From the NCBI GenBank assembly GCA_036787955.1, contig DAIQOI010000010.1, forward strand, positions 45,456 through 109,455: a stretch of DNA of 64,000 bases, given 5' to 3'. Source of the stretch: UBA2336 sp036787955 (GTDB taxonomy: Bacteria; Bacteroidota; Bacteroidia; Cytophagales; Cyclobacteriaceae). Below the pieces are notes generated by a model. It did not search any database, was not told the DNA's origin, and was given only the letters and a program-made list of their open reading frames with translations. Both the position numbers and the translations under genes were made by a program. Each line of letters starts with the position of its first letter. The stretch's first letter is position 1. Of this stretch, positions 36,078-45,729 are shown one piece after another.

Positions 36078-36902
36078 CTAAAATATTTCCAGATAGGCTA
36101 CAATAAAGGGGGCGGATATCAAAAGTCCGTCAAAGCGATCCAGAAAGCCACCATGCCCGGGTAAACTGGTTCCGGAGTCCTTAATCTCCATGCTGCGTTT
36201 CAGCAACGACTCCACCAAATCGCCAAATGTGCCCCCAACAATAATAAGTACCCCCATAACCAGCCAGCTTCCGACAGACAGAGAGGTGAAATAAAGCGAG
36301 ACGATGTAGGTGATAATCAGAGCCAGCAGCGCACCGCCCCAGAACCCCTCCCACGACTTTTTAGGAGAGATGCGTTCGAATAATTTATGTTTTCCAAACC
36401 GGATGCCGGCAAAATAAGCGCCTGTATCGCTGGCCCATAGGATAAGCAGCAGGCCCAGCAGTATTTCATAGTTGTACTCACCCGATTCGTACACCGCATG
36501 GTTGAGTAAGGCAAAGGGCACGGCTACATAAAAAACGCCAAGAAAGGTGAAAGCAATGTTGGTAAATGGCTTCTTCTCTGTTTTATAAAGCTTAATCAGA
36601 TAGGTAATGGATAATAACGGAAAAATGAAAAAGTAATACCGGTACGACAACAAATGTTTTTCTATAAGAAATGAAAGACTAAAAACGGTTATCCCTGCAA
36701 GAATGCCGATGAATTTCTGCGGCTCCATGCCGTCCAGACCGGCCAGCTGGTAAAACTCCCGAAGAGAAAAAAAGCAGATTAGCAGAAAAACGGCAAAGTA
36801 CGACCACTCGCTGAATACGATGCCAAATATTATGAGGGCCGCACCGGCAAAGCCGGTAGCCGCCCGCTGGGCCAGGTTGGGATAGTCAGCCAGTGATCTC
36901 AT
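36078..36902 (-). CDS. cdsA: Phosphatidate cytidylyltransferase
   Basis: A 274-residue integral membrane enzyme (about eight helices) producing CDP-diacylglycerol from phosphatidic acid and CTP. The family signature is seen in SDTGAYFAGIRFGKHKLFERISPKKSWEG (core SDTGAY and SPKKSWEG) and in the C-terminal KDSGTSLPGHGGFLDRFDGLL. ATG at 36902 starts MRSLADYPN; it lies inside the end of the CPBP gene (17-base overlap). Confidence 0.94.
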   Translation of the reverse strand: MRSLADYPNLAQRAATGFAGAALIIFGIVFSEWSYFAVFLLICFFSLREFYQLAGLDGMEPQKFIGILAGITVFSLSFLIEKHLLSYRYYFFIFPLLSITYLIKLYKTEKKPFTNIAFTFLGVFYVAVPFALLNHAVYESGEYNYEILLGLLLILWASDTGAYFAGIRFGKHKLFERISPKKSWEGFWGGALLALIITYIVSLYFTSLSVGSWLVMGVLIIVGGTFGDLVESLLKRSMEIKDSGTSLPGHGGFLDRFDGLLISAPFIVAYLEIF

Positions 36903-37812
36903 GCTTTCTGCCTGCTTCAAATAACTTTCGCAAGTAAAATAATAAACCCGAAAAAATGGCAGCGGCAATCAGTACCAGATAAAACGGAGCAGGCTCTGAT
37001 TCTTCGGGATGAATACTGGAAATATCAAGCTGATACAGATAAATCATCAGCAGTGTTACCGCATTGTGCGCAAAGTGAGCAACCACCGGCACAACCAGAT
37101 TGCCGGAAGCCGCATATAAATAACCGAAGAAAGCGCCCAGCAACATGCGCGGCACAAATCCGAAGAATTGTAAATGAATAGCGCTGAACAACAACGCACT
37201 TATCCACACAGCTGCGTGTACATTGCCCATGATTTGCTGCAACCGGTTTTGCACGATACCGCGAAAAACCAGCTCTTCGCCAATGCCGGGTAATACGGCA
37301 ATCACAATAAGGGCAATTGCAAAATCCTGATGAGATGTAAACGTAGTGAGCAGCCGTGTCAGCTCCATGCGCATATCTTCCTGCCGACGCGCCCACACTT
37401 CAAATTCCTTTAAAAAATCCGGGAATTGTACATGCATATTCCAGTAGGCCACCGGCGAGAGGATAACCTGCAGGCACAGGCCCGATAAGATAATCAGCAT
37501 CAGCACCGGAAAATCTGCCCGGCCAGTTAACAGGCTTCCGATTGGCTGACGCTCGGCCAGTATCAGGTAAACCAGCGGCAACAAAATAAGCCCCACCACC
37601 GCGGCTATTCCCTGGATGATCATCAGCGCAGTGAATATCTCCGGTCGGGCCGATGCCGGATGAAGCACGTCTTCCAAAAGGTTGCCGGGGTAGAAGGAAG
37701 AGGCGGCCGCAATACCCAGAGCCGGACCCAGCAGCGTAAACCCGCCAATAACCAGCACCAGCACCACCAGTAGCGATCGTACAGGATTATCAACCTTCAG
37801 CACATGGTTCAT
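36886..37812 (-). CDS. CPBP family intramembrane glutamic endopeptidase
   Basis: A 308-residue membrane protein with about eight helices. The Abi/CPBP motifs are present: motif 1 GEELVFRGIVQNRL (EExxxR, about residue 179), motif 2 ALLFSAIHLQFFGF and motif 3 HFAHNAV. These match the Rce1-like intramembrane proteases, some of which process prenylated proteins or bacteriocins. Function here unknown. It precedes and overlaps cdsA by 17 bases. A 59-base divergent gap separates it from dusB. Confidence 0.9.
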   Translation of the reverse strand: MNHVLKVDNPVRSLLVVLVLVIGGFTLLGPALGIAAASSFYPGNLLEDVLHPASARPEIFTALMIIQGIAAVVGLILLPLVYLILAERQPIGSLLTGRADFPVLMLIILSGLCLQVILSPVAYWNMHVQFPDFLKEFEVWARRQEDMRMELTRLLTTFTSHQDFAIALIVIAVLPGIGEELVFRGIVQNRLQQIMGNVHAAVWISALLFSAIHLQFFGFVPRMLLGAFFGYLYAASGNLVVPVVAHFAHNAVTLLMIYLYQLDISSIHPEESEPAPFYLVLIAAAIFSGLLFYLRKLFEAGRKHEITG

Positions 37813-37853
37813 GCCGCAATGGTAGGCAAAAACTTTAAAACCCTAAACGTGGT

Positions 37854-37861
37854 TATCTTTG
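37854..37861 (+). promoter_or_regulatory. Candidate promoter -7 box of dusB
   Basis: A perfect Bacteroidota TAnnTTTG element (TATCTTTG) 10 bases before the dusB ATG, in the short divergent gap with the CPBP gene. No good TTTG -33 box is seen; CTTTA near 37833 is the nearest. The transcript would be leaderless or nearly so. Confidence 0.4.
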
Positions 37862-37871
37862 CGCACGAAAG

Positions 37872-38861
37872 ATGGTAAAAATCGGAAACATAGAACTGGG
37901 CCAATTTCCGTTGCTGCTGGCACCTATGGAAGATGTAAGCGACCCGCCCTTCCGGGCGGTGTGCAAGGACAACGGGGCCGACCTGATGTATACGGAATTT
38001 GTATCCTCAGAAGGACTGATTCGCGATGCAGCCAAGAGCAAACAAAAGCTCGATATTTTTGAATACGAAAGGCCCATTGGCATCCAGCTATTTGGCAGCG
38101 ACATTGACCACATGCGTCAGTCGGCTGAGATTGCCGCATCAGTCAACCCCGATTTGATAGATATTAACTATGGCTGCCCGGTTAAAAATGTGGCCTGCCG
38201 CGGAGCAGGTGCTGCCTTGCTCCAGGATATTCCCAAAATGGTGCGTATGACCGAAGCCGTGGTAAAGGCCACACACCTGCCTGTAACGGTAAAAACGCGA
38301 CTGGGCTGGGACGATTCAACCAAAAATATTCTGGAGGTAGCCGAGCGCCTGCAGGATGTGGGCATACAAGCGCTCACCATCCACGGCCGTACCCGTGCGC
38401 AGATGTACAAAGGTGCGGCCGATTGGACATTGATTGGAAAAGTGAAAGAAAATCCGCGCATACATATTCCCATCTTTGGCAACGGTGATATTGATTCACC
38501 GGAAAAAGCGATGGAATACAAAAACCGCTATGGCGTGGACGGCATCATGATAGGCCGTGCTGCCATCGGCTATCCGTGGATCTTTAACGAGATCAAGGTG
38601 TTTATGAAAACCGGAATCAGGCCCGCCCCGCCCGATATAACCGAACGCATACGCGTAATACGCCGGCACCTTGAATTTTCAGTTCGCTGGAAAGGCGAGC
38701 GCACCGGTATTTTTGAGATGCGCAGGCACTATACCAACTACCTCAAAGGCATACCCGATGTAAAATCATTTCGCATGCAGCTGGTCAATGCTGTTCGCAT
38801 CACTGAAATTGAGGCCATCCTGCAGGAACTGGAAAACCACGTTACCGAAATGGTGATGTAA
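37872..38861 (+). CDS. dusB: tRNA dihydrouridine synthase (DusB type)
   Basis: A 329-residue FMN enzyme reducing uridine to dihydrouridine in the tRNA D-loop. Visible are LAPMEDVSDPPFRAVCKDNGADL (cited for its APMEDVSD start), INYGCPVKNVACRGAGAAL with the catalytic Cys in GCP...VACRGAG, TVKTRLGWDD, TIHGRTRAQMYKGAADW and IFGNGDIDSPEKA, MIGRAAIGYPWIF. This is the complete motif set of the DusB/NifR3 group. Confidence 0.95.
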   Translation: MVKIGNIELGQFPLLLAPMEDVSDPPFRAVCKDNGADLMYTEFVSSEGLIRDAAKSKQKLDIFEYERPIGIQLFGSDIDHMRQSAEIAASVNPDLIDINYGCPVKNVACRGAGAALLQDIPKMVRMTEAVVKATHLPVTVKTRLGWDDSTKNILEVAERLQDVGIQALTIHGRTRAQMYKGAADWTLIGKVKENPRIHIPIFGNGDIDSPEKAMEYKNRYGVDGIMIGRAAIGYPWIFNEIKVFMKTGIRPAPPDITERIRVIRRHLEFSVRWKGERTGIFEMRRHYTNYLKGIPDVKSFRMQLVNAVRITEIEAILQELENHVTEMVM

Positions 38862-38935
38862 TGCACGCGTAGGATTTGAATGGCTTGTACAAGCACAATT
38901 AAAACATTCTCTTTGCGCGTTTGATTGATCCTGCC

Positions 38936-39817
38936 GTGAACCAGCATTCCCCCTCCGCATTAGCAGTTTTTCTGCTCGTTGTGCTCTCGCTCATGTGGGG
39001 CACATCGTTTATCCTGATAAAGAAAGGTTTAACCGTATTAACGCCCGAAACCGTGGCTGTGCTGCGCATCTCGGCTGCCTCGTTGTTAATGTTGCCGGTG
39101 GCCTTAACCCGCCTGAGCCAGCTTCGGCCAAAGCATTTTTTAAAACTGCTGGCCTCAGGCATGATGGGTATTTTGATTCCGGCATTTCTGTTTGCCGTTG
39201 CACAAACCAGAATAACCAGTTCGGTTGCCGGCATTCTCAATACCCTTACTCCGGCTTTCACCATGGTTGTGGGGGTTATGTTTTTCCGGCAACGCTTTCG
39301 CTGGATATCCGCTGCCGGATTGTTACTGGCCCTGGGCGGATCGGTAATGCTGATGCTGGCACGTGAAGATGGCCGTGTAGAGGGCATAAACATGTATGCT
39401 CTTTTGATTGTTGCAGCCTGCGTATTATATGGTGCCAACCTGAATTTTGTCAAATTCAAGATAGCCGACTTACATCCGCTCACCATTACCAGTGTAGCGC
39501 TGATGTTACTTGGCCCGTTTGCACTTATTTATCTGTTTGGTTTTACCTCCTTTTTGTCAACACTGAACGGAAACCCCGGGGCATGGAAGGCTACGGCTTA
39601 TGTGGTGTTGCTGGGCATTATGAGCACTGCCTTTGCCACCTATTTATTTTACCGCCTCATCCAAATCAGCACGCCCCTGCTGGCCAGCTCGGTAACGTAT
39701 TTTATGCCGGTGGTAGCCGTGTTGTGGGGCGTGCTCGATAATGAAGTGTTGTATTCCGGACATTTTATAGGTATGGCAGCCATTCTTGCAGGTGTTTACC
39801 TGGCCAACCGGAAATGA
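38936..39817 (+). CDS. EamA/DMT family permease
   Basis: A ~293-residue membrane protein with ten hydrophobic helices in two EamA repeats (about 8-140 and 150-290). LMWGTSFILIKKGLTVLTPETVAVLR is the typical first-repeat start, cited for its WG.SF and P.....R features. The GTG at 38936 is chosen; an in-frame TTG lies 15 bases upstream. A near-consensus promoter (TTG at 38885 and TCTCTTTG at 38908, 20-base spacing) is upstream. Substrate is unknown; the superfamily exports amino acids, nucleosides or sugar derivatives. Confidence 0.87.
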   Translation: MNQHSPSALAVFLLVVLSLMWGTSFILIKKGLTVLTPETVAVLRISAASLLMLPVALTRLSQLRPKHFLKLLASGMMGILIPAFLFAVAQTRITSSVAGILNTLTPAFTMVVGVMFFRQRFRWISAAGLLLALGGSVMLMLAREDGRVEGINMYALLIVAACVLYGANLNFVKFKIADLHPLTITSVALMLLGPFALIYLFGFTSFLSTLNGNPGAWKATAYVVLLGIMSTAFATYLFYRLIQISTPLLASSVTYFMPVVAVLWGVLDNEVLYSGHFIGMAAILAGVYLANRK

Positions 39818-39864
39818 GGTAAGGGGCAGTTCAGCCACGGGCAAGGGCCCTCAAAATTTCCTGT

Positions 39865-39872
39865 TACCTTTG
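39865..39872 (+). promoter_or_regulatory. Candidate promoter -7 box of purH
   Basis: TACCTTTG, a perfect TAnnTTTG element, 19 bases before the purH ATG. No convincing -33 box. No purine-type riboswitch is visible in the 74-base gap upstream of purH. Confidence 0.4.
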
Positions 39873-39891
39873 CGCCTCTCGCAGTTCGTTT

Positions 39892-41418
39892 ATGAATAGA
39901 AAGCCAGTTCAGCGTGCACTTATCTCTGTTTACAATAAGGAAGGCCTGGAGCCCGTCGTTCACATGCTGGCCAGGGCGGGCGTGTCTTTTATTTCAACGG
40001 GTGGTACGCTGCAGTTTATTGAAAGCCTCGGCTATGCTGTAACCCCGGTGGAAGAGTTGACCGGTTATCCTTCCATTTTTGGCGGCAGGGTGAAGACGTT
40101 GCACCCGGCTGTATTTGGAGGCATCCTGAACCGAAGAAGTAATGCAGGCGACCAGCGTGAGGCAAAGGAGCATGGTATTTCGTCCATTGACCTGGTGATA
40201 GTGGATTTATATCCTTTTGAAGAAACCGTTGCATCGGGGGCAGCGGAAGAGGACATCATAGAAAAAATTGACATTGGCGGTATCTCGCTTATTCGCGCAG
40301 CGGCAAAAAACTACCGCGATGTACTGGTGGTATCATCGCGCAAGCAATATGAGCAATTACTGGAGGTGCTGGAACAAACTTCCTGTACACCATCGCTGGA
40401 ACACCGCAGACTGTTTGCCGCGATGGCTTTTGATGTAACCTCGCACTACGACACTGCCATATTCAACTGGTTTAACCGCGATTGGTCAGTGCCTTCGTTT
40501 AAGCAGAGTGTGCAGGGCGGCAGAACACTTCGCTATGGCGAGAATCCGCACCAGTGGGGACGGTTCTACGGAAGGCTGGAGGAGCTGTTTGAGCAACTGC
40601 ACGGCAAAGAATTATCCTACAATAACCTGGTAGATATTGACGCAGCCTGTGGTCTGTTGCAGGAATTTAATGGAGATACTGCATTTGTCATAATTAAGCA
40701 CACCAACGCCTGCGGGGTGGCAACCGCATCCACCGTGCGCGAAGCCTACCTGAAAGCCCTTCAGGCCGATCCGGTTTCGGCATTTGGCGGTATACTGGCC
40801 ACCAACCGGCCGGTTGATGTTGCGGCTGCAGAAGAACTCAACAAGTTGTTTTTTGAAATACTTATCGCTCCGGCTTTTTCCGATGATGCGTTGAGCTTGC
40901 TCACCACCAAAAAAAACCGGATACTGTTGGTGCATAAAAAAAATCTTCATAGCCGGTCGCAATTCAGGAGTCTGCTCAATGGTGTACTGGAACAGCAGGC
41001 CGATAACAAAACCGAGACGGAGGGCGACCTGAAGGTAGTAACGGAACGCCGGCCCACGCCCGAAGAAGTGCGTGCCATGTTGTTCGCTGCACGCATAGCA
41101 AAACACAGCAAGTCGAATACCATAGTGCTGGCCGTTGAAGGGCAGATGCTGGCCAGTGGGGTAGGACAAACCTCGCGCGTGGATGCCTTGAAGCAGGCCA
41201 TTGAAAAGGCCAGGTCGTTCGGTTTTTCGCTGGAAGGAGCCGTCATGGCATCCGATGCTTTCTTTCCGTTTTCCGACAGTGTGGAGATGGCCCGGCAAGC
41301 CGGGATCAGGGCTGTTATCCAGCCCGGCGGGTCGCTGCGCGATCAGGACTCCATCGACTACTGCAATGCGCACGGCATGGCCATGGTCTTTACGGGCTAT
41401 CGCCACTTCCGACACTGA
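39892..41418 (+). CDS. purH: Bifunctional AICAR formyltransferase/IMP cyclohydrolase
   Basis: A 508-residue enzyme catalysing the last two steps of IMP synthesis. The N-terminal MGS-like cyclohydrolase domain (1-~190) has ISTGGTLQFIESLGYAV (STGGT), GRVKTLHPAVFGGIL and VVDLYPFEETV. The formyltransferase domain follows, with RYGENPHQWG, KHTNACGVA (catalytic Lys-His) and SDAFFPFSDSVE, and ends in VFTGYRHFRH. Full length. It stands alone between the EamA gene and the mre operon. Confidence 0.97.
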   Translation: MNRKPVQRALISVYNKEGLEPVVHMLARAGVSFISTGGTLQFIESLGYAVTPVEELTGYPSIFGGRVKTLHPAVFGGILNRRSNAGDQREAKEHGISSIDLVIVDLYPFEETVASGAAEEDIIEKIDIGGISLIRAAAKNYRDVLVVSSRKQYEQLLEVLEQTSCTPSLEHRRLFAAMAFDVTSHYDTAIFNWFNRDWSVPSFKQSVQGGRTLRYGENPHQWGRFYGRLEELFEQLHGKELSYNNLVDIDAACGLLQEFNGDTAFVIIKHTNACGVATASTVREAYLKALQADPVSAFGGILATNRPVDVAAAEELNKLFFEILIAPAFSDDALSLLTTKKNRILLVHKKNLHSRSQFRSLLNGVLEQQADNKTETEGDLKVVTERRPTPEEVRAMLFAARIAKHSKSNTIVLAVEGQMLASGVGQTSRVDALKQAIEKARSFGFSLEGAVMASDAFFPFSDSVEMARQAGIRAVIQPGGSLRDQDSIDYCNAHGMAMVFTGYRHFRH

Positions 41419-41525
41419 AACGGCAGCCTTACCCTCTCCTGTAAGTTTTCGGCCACTATCGCATGAAAAACAAGTGATTATTTATTTACTTTCGGGCAAT
41501 TTTTTCAACATCACTTCAAACCCAC

Positions 41526-42551
41526 ATGGCGCTTTTCGATCTTTTTACTTCCGATATCGCGATTGACCTGGGAACAGCCAATACACTCATCATTTACAAA
41601 GATAAAATTGTGGTGGATGAACCCTCCATTATTGCCATCGACAAAAACACCAATAAAGTACTGGCTTTGGGACGCGAGGCCATGCAGATGCACGAAAAAA
41701 CCCATGAAAATATCAAAACCATCCGCCCGCTGAAAGAAGGTGTAATTGCCGATTTTCAGGCAGCTGAGATGATGATTCGTGGATTGATTAAGATGATTGA
41801 CACGGGCAAGCGCCTGTTTCCGCCTTCCTATCGGATGGTCATCTGCATCCCTTCCGGTATCACCGAAGTAGAGAAGCGTGCTGTGCGCGACAGCGCAGAG
41901 CATGCAGGGGCTAAAGAAGTGTATATGATACACGAGCCCATTGCCGCTGCACTGGGCATCGGTATCGATATCGAACAGCCGATAGGCAATATGATTGTAG
42001 ATATTGGCGGGGGAACTACGGATATTGCCGTAATTGCTTTGTCGGGGATTGTGTGCGACCAGTCGATCCGGGTGGCAGGTGATACCTTTAACCGCGACAT
42101 ACTGGATTATATGCGCAGGCAACACAACCTGCTGATTGGTGAACGCTCGGCCGAAAGGGTGAAGATTGAGGTTGGTTCGGCCCTCACCGAACTGGATGAC
42201 GGCCCCGATGACTATGAGATACGCGGCCGTGATTTGATGACCGGCATTCCCAAGACTATTAAAATATCCTATTCAGAAGTGGCCTTTGCCCTGGATAAGT
42301 CGGTATCGAAGCTGGAAGAGGCGGTATTGAAGGCCCTGGAAACATCGCCACCTGAACTGTCGGCCGATATTTACGAACGGGGTATTTATCTTACCGGTGG
42401 AGGGGCCTTGTTGCGGGGCCTGGGTAAGCGCCTTAGCCTCAAAACCAAACTACCTGTTCATGTAGCCGATGACCCGCTGCGGGCGGTGGTGCGCGGCACC
42501 GGAGTGGCGCTGAAAAATCTTCATCATTATCGTTCCGTGCTCATGACCTGA
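41526..42551 (+). CDS. mreB: Rod shape-determining protein MreB
   Basis: A 341-residue bacterial actin that forms membrane-bound filaments guiding lateral wall synthesis. DLGTANTLIY-type phosphate-1 motif appears as AIDLGTANTLIIY (about 12-24), the phosphate-2 loop as DIGGGTTDIAVIAL, and the adenosine motif as GIYLTGGGALLRGL. The N-terminal hydrophobic MALFDLF is the membrane-contact segment. First gene of a five-gene elongasome operon; a TACTTTCG box at 41487-41494 may be its promoter. Confidence 0.97.
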   Translation: MALFDLFTSDIAIDLGTANTLIIYKDKIVVDEPSIIAIDKNTNKVLALGREAMQMHEKTHENIKTIRPLKEGVIADFQAAEMMIRGLIKMIDTGKRLFPPSYRMVICIPSGITEVEKRAVRDSAEHAGAKEVYMIHEPIAAALGIGIDIEQPIGNMIVDIGGGTTDIAVIALSGIVCDQSIRVAGDTFNRDILDYMRRQHNLLIGERSAERVKIEVGSALTELDDGPDDYEIRGRDLMTGIPKTIKISYSEVAFALDKSVSKLEEAVLKALETSPPELSADIYERGIYLTGGGALLRGLGKRLSLKTKLPVHVADDPLRAVVRGTGVALKNLHHYRSVLMT

Positions 42552-42552
42552 T

Positions 42553-43389
42553 ATGCAACGGATACTGTTGTTCATTTATCAATACCGCGCCTTCTTCACG
42601 TTTCTTATACTTGAATTCATCAGCATGGCGCTTTATATTCAGAACAACAGCTATACCGGGGCGCGTTTCTTTAATTCTGCCAACCGGTTTACTGTTACCA
42701 TCAATAATATCACGAATAATGTGCGGGAATTTTTTGCTTTGCGCGAAGTGAACAGGACGCTGGCCGAAGAAAACCGGAGGCTGCGGGAACAACTCCAACA
42801 GTACATTCAGCAGCGTTACTATCCGGCAGATACGGCCAAAGATTCGGCCCGCATCCGGCAATATGAATTTATTTCGGCAAAAGTGGTGAACAATTCAGTG
42901 GGCCGCTTTACCAATTTTATTACAATTGATCGCGGTGTGCAGGATGGGGTAGCACCCGACATGGCCGTTATCAGTCCGGAAGGCGTAGTGGGTAAAGTAA
43001 AAGTGTCAGGCAATCATTTCAGCGTTGTTACTTCATTGCTGAACGTTGACGTGATGATTTCGGCCAGGCTTAAGCGAACCGGTCATTTCGGGACTGTACA
43101 ATGGGACGGATCCGACCCCGATTATACGTTGTTTAAATTTCTTCCGCGCCATGTACAGCCTGTCAGGGGTGATAGCATCGTAACAACCGGATACAGCGGG
43201 ATATTTCCCGAAAATCTTCTGATAGGAACCGTAGCCGACATTGAGTTGCCGCAAGGAGCACCTTTTTACACCATCCGCGTAAGGCTGGCACAGGATTTTC
43301 GCAGGCTTTCGTATGTAACGGTCATTCGTAATCGCCTGTTGCCCGAGCTGGACTCACTTGAACTTCGTGTGCCTGATTTTAAACAATGA
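42553..43389 (+). CDS. mreC: Rod shape-determining protein MreC
   Basis: A 278-residue protein with one N-terminal membrane helix (about 10-28), a coiled coil (REFFALREVNRTLAEENRRL, about 57-85) and the beta-barrel pair of the MreC periplasmic domain (FITIDRGVQDGVAPDMAVIS, VTSLLNVDVMISARL). It scaffolds MreB, MreD, PBP2 and RodA. One base separates it from mreB, and its stop overlaps mreD (ATGA). Confidence 0.93.
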   Translation: MQRILLFIYQYRAFFTFLILEFISMALYIQNNSYTGARFFNSANRFTVTINNITNNVREFFALREVNRTLAEENRRLREQLQQYIQQRYYPADTAKDSARIRQYEFISAKVVNNSVGRFTNFITIDRGVQDGVAPDMAVISPEGVVGKVKVSGNHFSVVTSLLNVDVMISARLKRTGHFGTVQWDGSDPDYTLFKFLPRHVQPVRGDSIVTTGYSGIFPENLLIGTVADIELPQGAPFYTIRVRLAQDFRRLSYVTVIRNRLLPELDSLELRVPDFKQ

Positions 43390-43898
43390 ACCGGCAGTTT
43401 TTGTCATATGGCGTTTCGTTCGTTGCATTTTTTCTGATGCATGTGGTTTTTTTTAAAAATGCAGTGTTCATGCACACGGCTTTCTGCTTTTTTTATGTGG
43501 GATTTTTTCTCCGGATGCCGGTTGATGTGAATGTGCTTTCGGCTATGCTGGCTGCTTTTGCGATGGGCTTAATGGTGGATATGTTTTATGACAGCGCGGG
43601 CCTGCATGCCATGGCAAGTGTGTTTATGGTTTTTCTGCGCAAACAATGGCTTAGCGTGCTTACACCCCAGGGCGGATACGATAGCGGTTCACGTCCGTCT
43701 CTGGCTCAGTACGGTGCGTTTTGGTACCTGCTCTACGCACTGCCTTTGATTGTACTGCATCATAGCGTACTGTTTTTTACCGAAGCCGGTGGCTTTGCGT
43801 ATTTTTGGACTACCACAGGTAAAATGGTGGCCAGTGTTGTCTATACCACGCTGATCATCATGCTGCTGGAAATGATTCGTCCACCCAGGAGACTATGA
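43386..43898 (+). CDS. mreD: Rod shape-determining protein MreD
   Basis: A 170-residue integral membrane protein with about five helices and almost no soluble part, the size and shape of MreD. Assignment leans on position: it overlaps mreC and mrdA by 4 bases each (ATGA). Sequence conservation in MreD is low, so a motif-based call is not possible. Confidence 0.85.
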   Translation: MNRQFLSYGVSFVAFFLMHVVFFKNAVFMHTAFCFFYVGFFLRMPVDVNVLSAMLAAFAMGLMVDMFYDSAGLHAMASVFMVFLRKQWLSVLTPQGGYDSGSRPSLAQYGAFWYLLYALPLIVLHHSVLFFTEAGGFAYFWTTTGKMVASVVYTTLIIMLLEMIRPPRRL

Positions 43899-45727
43899 CC
43901 GAGGGCCGCAAAGAAATTATTCAGATACTGGTTGTAATCACCGGTATTGTTTTTCTGGCCAAGCTATTTTACATCCAGCTGGTTGACGACCGCTATGCCC
44001 GTATGGCCGAAAGCAACACCATTGTAAAAAAAATAGAATATCCTTTCCGTGGCCTCATTTACGATCGCAACGGCAAACTGCTGGTGTATAATACACCGGA
44101 GTATGATCTTTTTGTTGTTCGCAAAGAAGTTACAAACCTGGATACGGCGTTGTTCTGCAGCGTGTTTAATCTTACAAAAGGTGAACTGCTTCAGGCTTTT
44201 GCCGAAATGCGTAAACGCAAAGAATATTCACCGGTTAAACCCACGCTTTTCATCAAGCAACTGTCCAACTATGATTTTGCCCGGATTCAGGATTATATTG
44301 ATGAGTTTCCCGGCTTTTACATTCAGCCCCGTACATCCAGGGCCTATACCACGCGGGCTATGGCCAATGTGCTGGGTTATGTAAGCGAGATAACACGCAG
44401 CCAGCTTGAAAGGGATACAACGCGCATTTACCGTCAGGGTGATTACATCGGTCAGAGCGGCCTGGAAGCGCAATATGAGATATACCTGCGCGGTAAGCGT
44501 GGAGTGCGCTACAAACTTCGCAACGTGGATGGTGTAGATAAAGGCTCATTTAAAGAGGGTGAATACGATACGTTGTCGGTGCCGGGTTATGACTTAATTA
44601 CCACCATTGATTTATCCTTGCAAGAGTATGGTGAGAAGCTAATGCACGGCAAGGTAGGGAGCATTGTGGCGCTGGAGCCGGCTACCGGAGAGGTGCTTGC
44701 TATGATTTCCGGGCCATCGTACGATCCGGTGCTGCTCACGGGACGTAACTTCAGCAGCAACTTCATGCTGGTGAGCAGTGATTCGGCCAAGCCGTTGTTT
44801 ACCCGGCCGCTCATGGCCATGTATCCGCCGGGTTCTATCTTTAAAATCGTTCAGACACTCATTGCCCTTCAGGAAGGCGTTGTTGGTTACGATACCCGCT
44901 TTCCGTGTGATCGCTCAATAGTTAATTGTCATAATCATCCGCAGCCCTGTGATCTGCACATGGCCGTGCAGTATTCGTGCAATCCGTATTTCCACCAGGT
45001 ATTCCGCAGAATCATCAATCAAAACAAATCGCCCAACACGTTTACCGATGCCCGTATCGGGCTGGAAAACTGGTATGGATATGTAACCCGATTTGGACTT
45101 GGTAAGCCATTGGGCATAGATCTTCCCAGCGAAAAGGGTGGTCAGATGCCGGGTCCTGCCTTGTATAACCGCATTTATGGCGAAGGGCGCTGGAAGTTTT
45201 CGACCATTTACTCGCTGGCCATTGGCCAGGGCGAAATGCTGGTAACACCTGTGCAGATGGCTAATCTTGCGGCCATCATGGCCAATAAAGGATTTTACTA
45301 CACGCCCCATCTGGTCAGGGAAATCCGCGGAAGCGAAAATCAGCCAGCCGTGCAACGCCACGACACCGGTATTGATGAAAAGTATTTCGACTTTGTGCAG
45401 GATGCCATGAGCGATGCAATTTATGGTACGGCGCAGCGCGCGGTGATTCCGGGCATTGATTTGTGCGGAAAAACCGGAACGGCACAAAATCCACATGGGC
45501 ATGATCACTCGGTGTTTATGGCATTTGCCCCGAAGGATAATCCGAAAATAGCTATTGCCGTATATGTGGAAAACGCAGGCTGGGGCGGAAGGGCTGCCGC
45601 ATCCATTGCCAGTCTGATGATTGAAAAATATTTAACCGGAGAAGTGAAACGTACTGCGCTGGAAGAATACGTGTTGCGCGGTCAGTTCCTTGATCCGATA
45701 GTGAGAAGCATACAGGTAACCAACTGA
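43895..45727 (+). CDS. mrdA: Penicillin-binding protein 2 (elongasome transpeptidase)
   Basis: A 610-residue class B PBP. An N-terminal membrane anchor (about 8-28) is followed by a dimerisation domain (EYPFRGLIYDRNGKLLVYN) and the transpeptidase domain with the active Ser motif PPGSIFKIVQ (SxxK, about residue 313), YSCNPYF (SxN) and CGKTGTAQNPHG (KTG). It crosslinks lateral wall peptidoglycan together with RodA, whose gene starts 2 bases downstream. Periplasmic, anchored in the inner membrane. Confidence 0.96.
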   Translation: MTEGRKEIIQILVVITGIVFLAKLFYIQLVDDRYARMAESNTIVKKIEYPFRGLIYDRNGKLLVYNTPEYDLFVVRKEVTNLDTALFCSVFNLTKGELLQAFAEMRKRKEYSPVKPTLFIKQLSNYDFARIQDYIDEFPGFYIQPRTSRAYTTRAMANVLGYVSEITRSQLERDTTRIYRQGDYIGQSGLEAQYEIYLRGKRGVRYKLRNVDGVDKGSFKEGEYDTLSVPGYDLITTIDLSLQEYGEKLMHGKVGSIVALEPATGEVLAMISGPSYDPVLLTGRNFSSNFMLVSSDSAKPLFTRPLMAMYPPGSIFKIVQTLIALQEGVVGYDTRFPCDRSIVNCHNHPQPCDLHMAVQYSCNPYFHQVFRRIINQNKSPNTFTDARIGLENWYGYVTRFGLGKPLGIDLPSEKGGQMPGPALYNRIYGEGRWKFSTIYSLAIGQGEMLVTPVQMANLAAIMANKGFYYTPHLVREIRGSENQPAVQRHDTGIDEKYFDFVQDAMSDAIYGTAQRAVIPGIDLCGKTGTAQNPHGHDHSVFMAFAPKDNPKIAIAVYVENAGWGGRAAASIASLMIEKYLTGEVKRTALEEYVLRGQFLDPIVRSIQVTN

Positions 45728-45729
45728 TT

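Noticed and set aside
39818..39891. Purine riboswitch before purH
   Set aside because: The gap is only 74 bases and lacks the conserved aptamer pattern; only a promoter-like TACCTTTG is seen.
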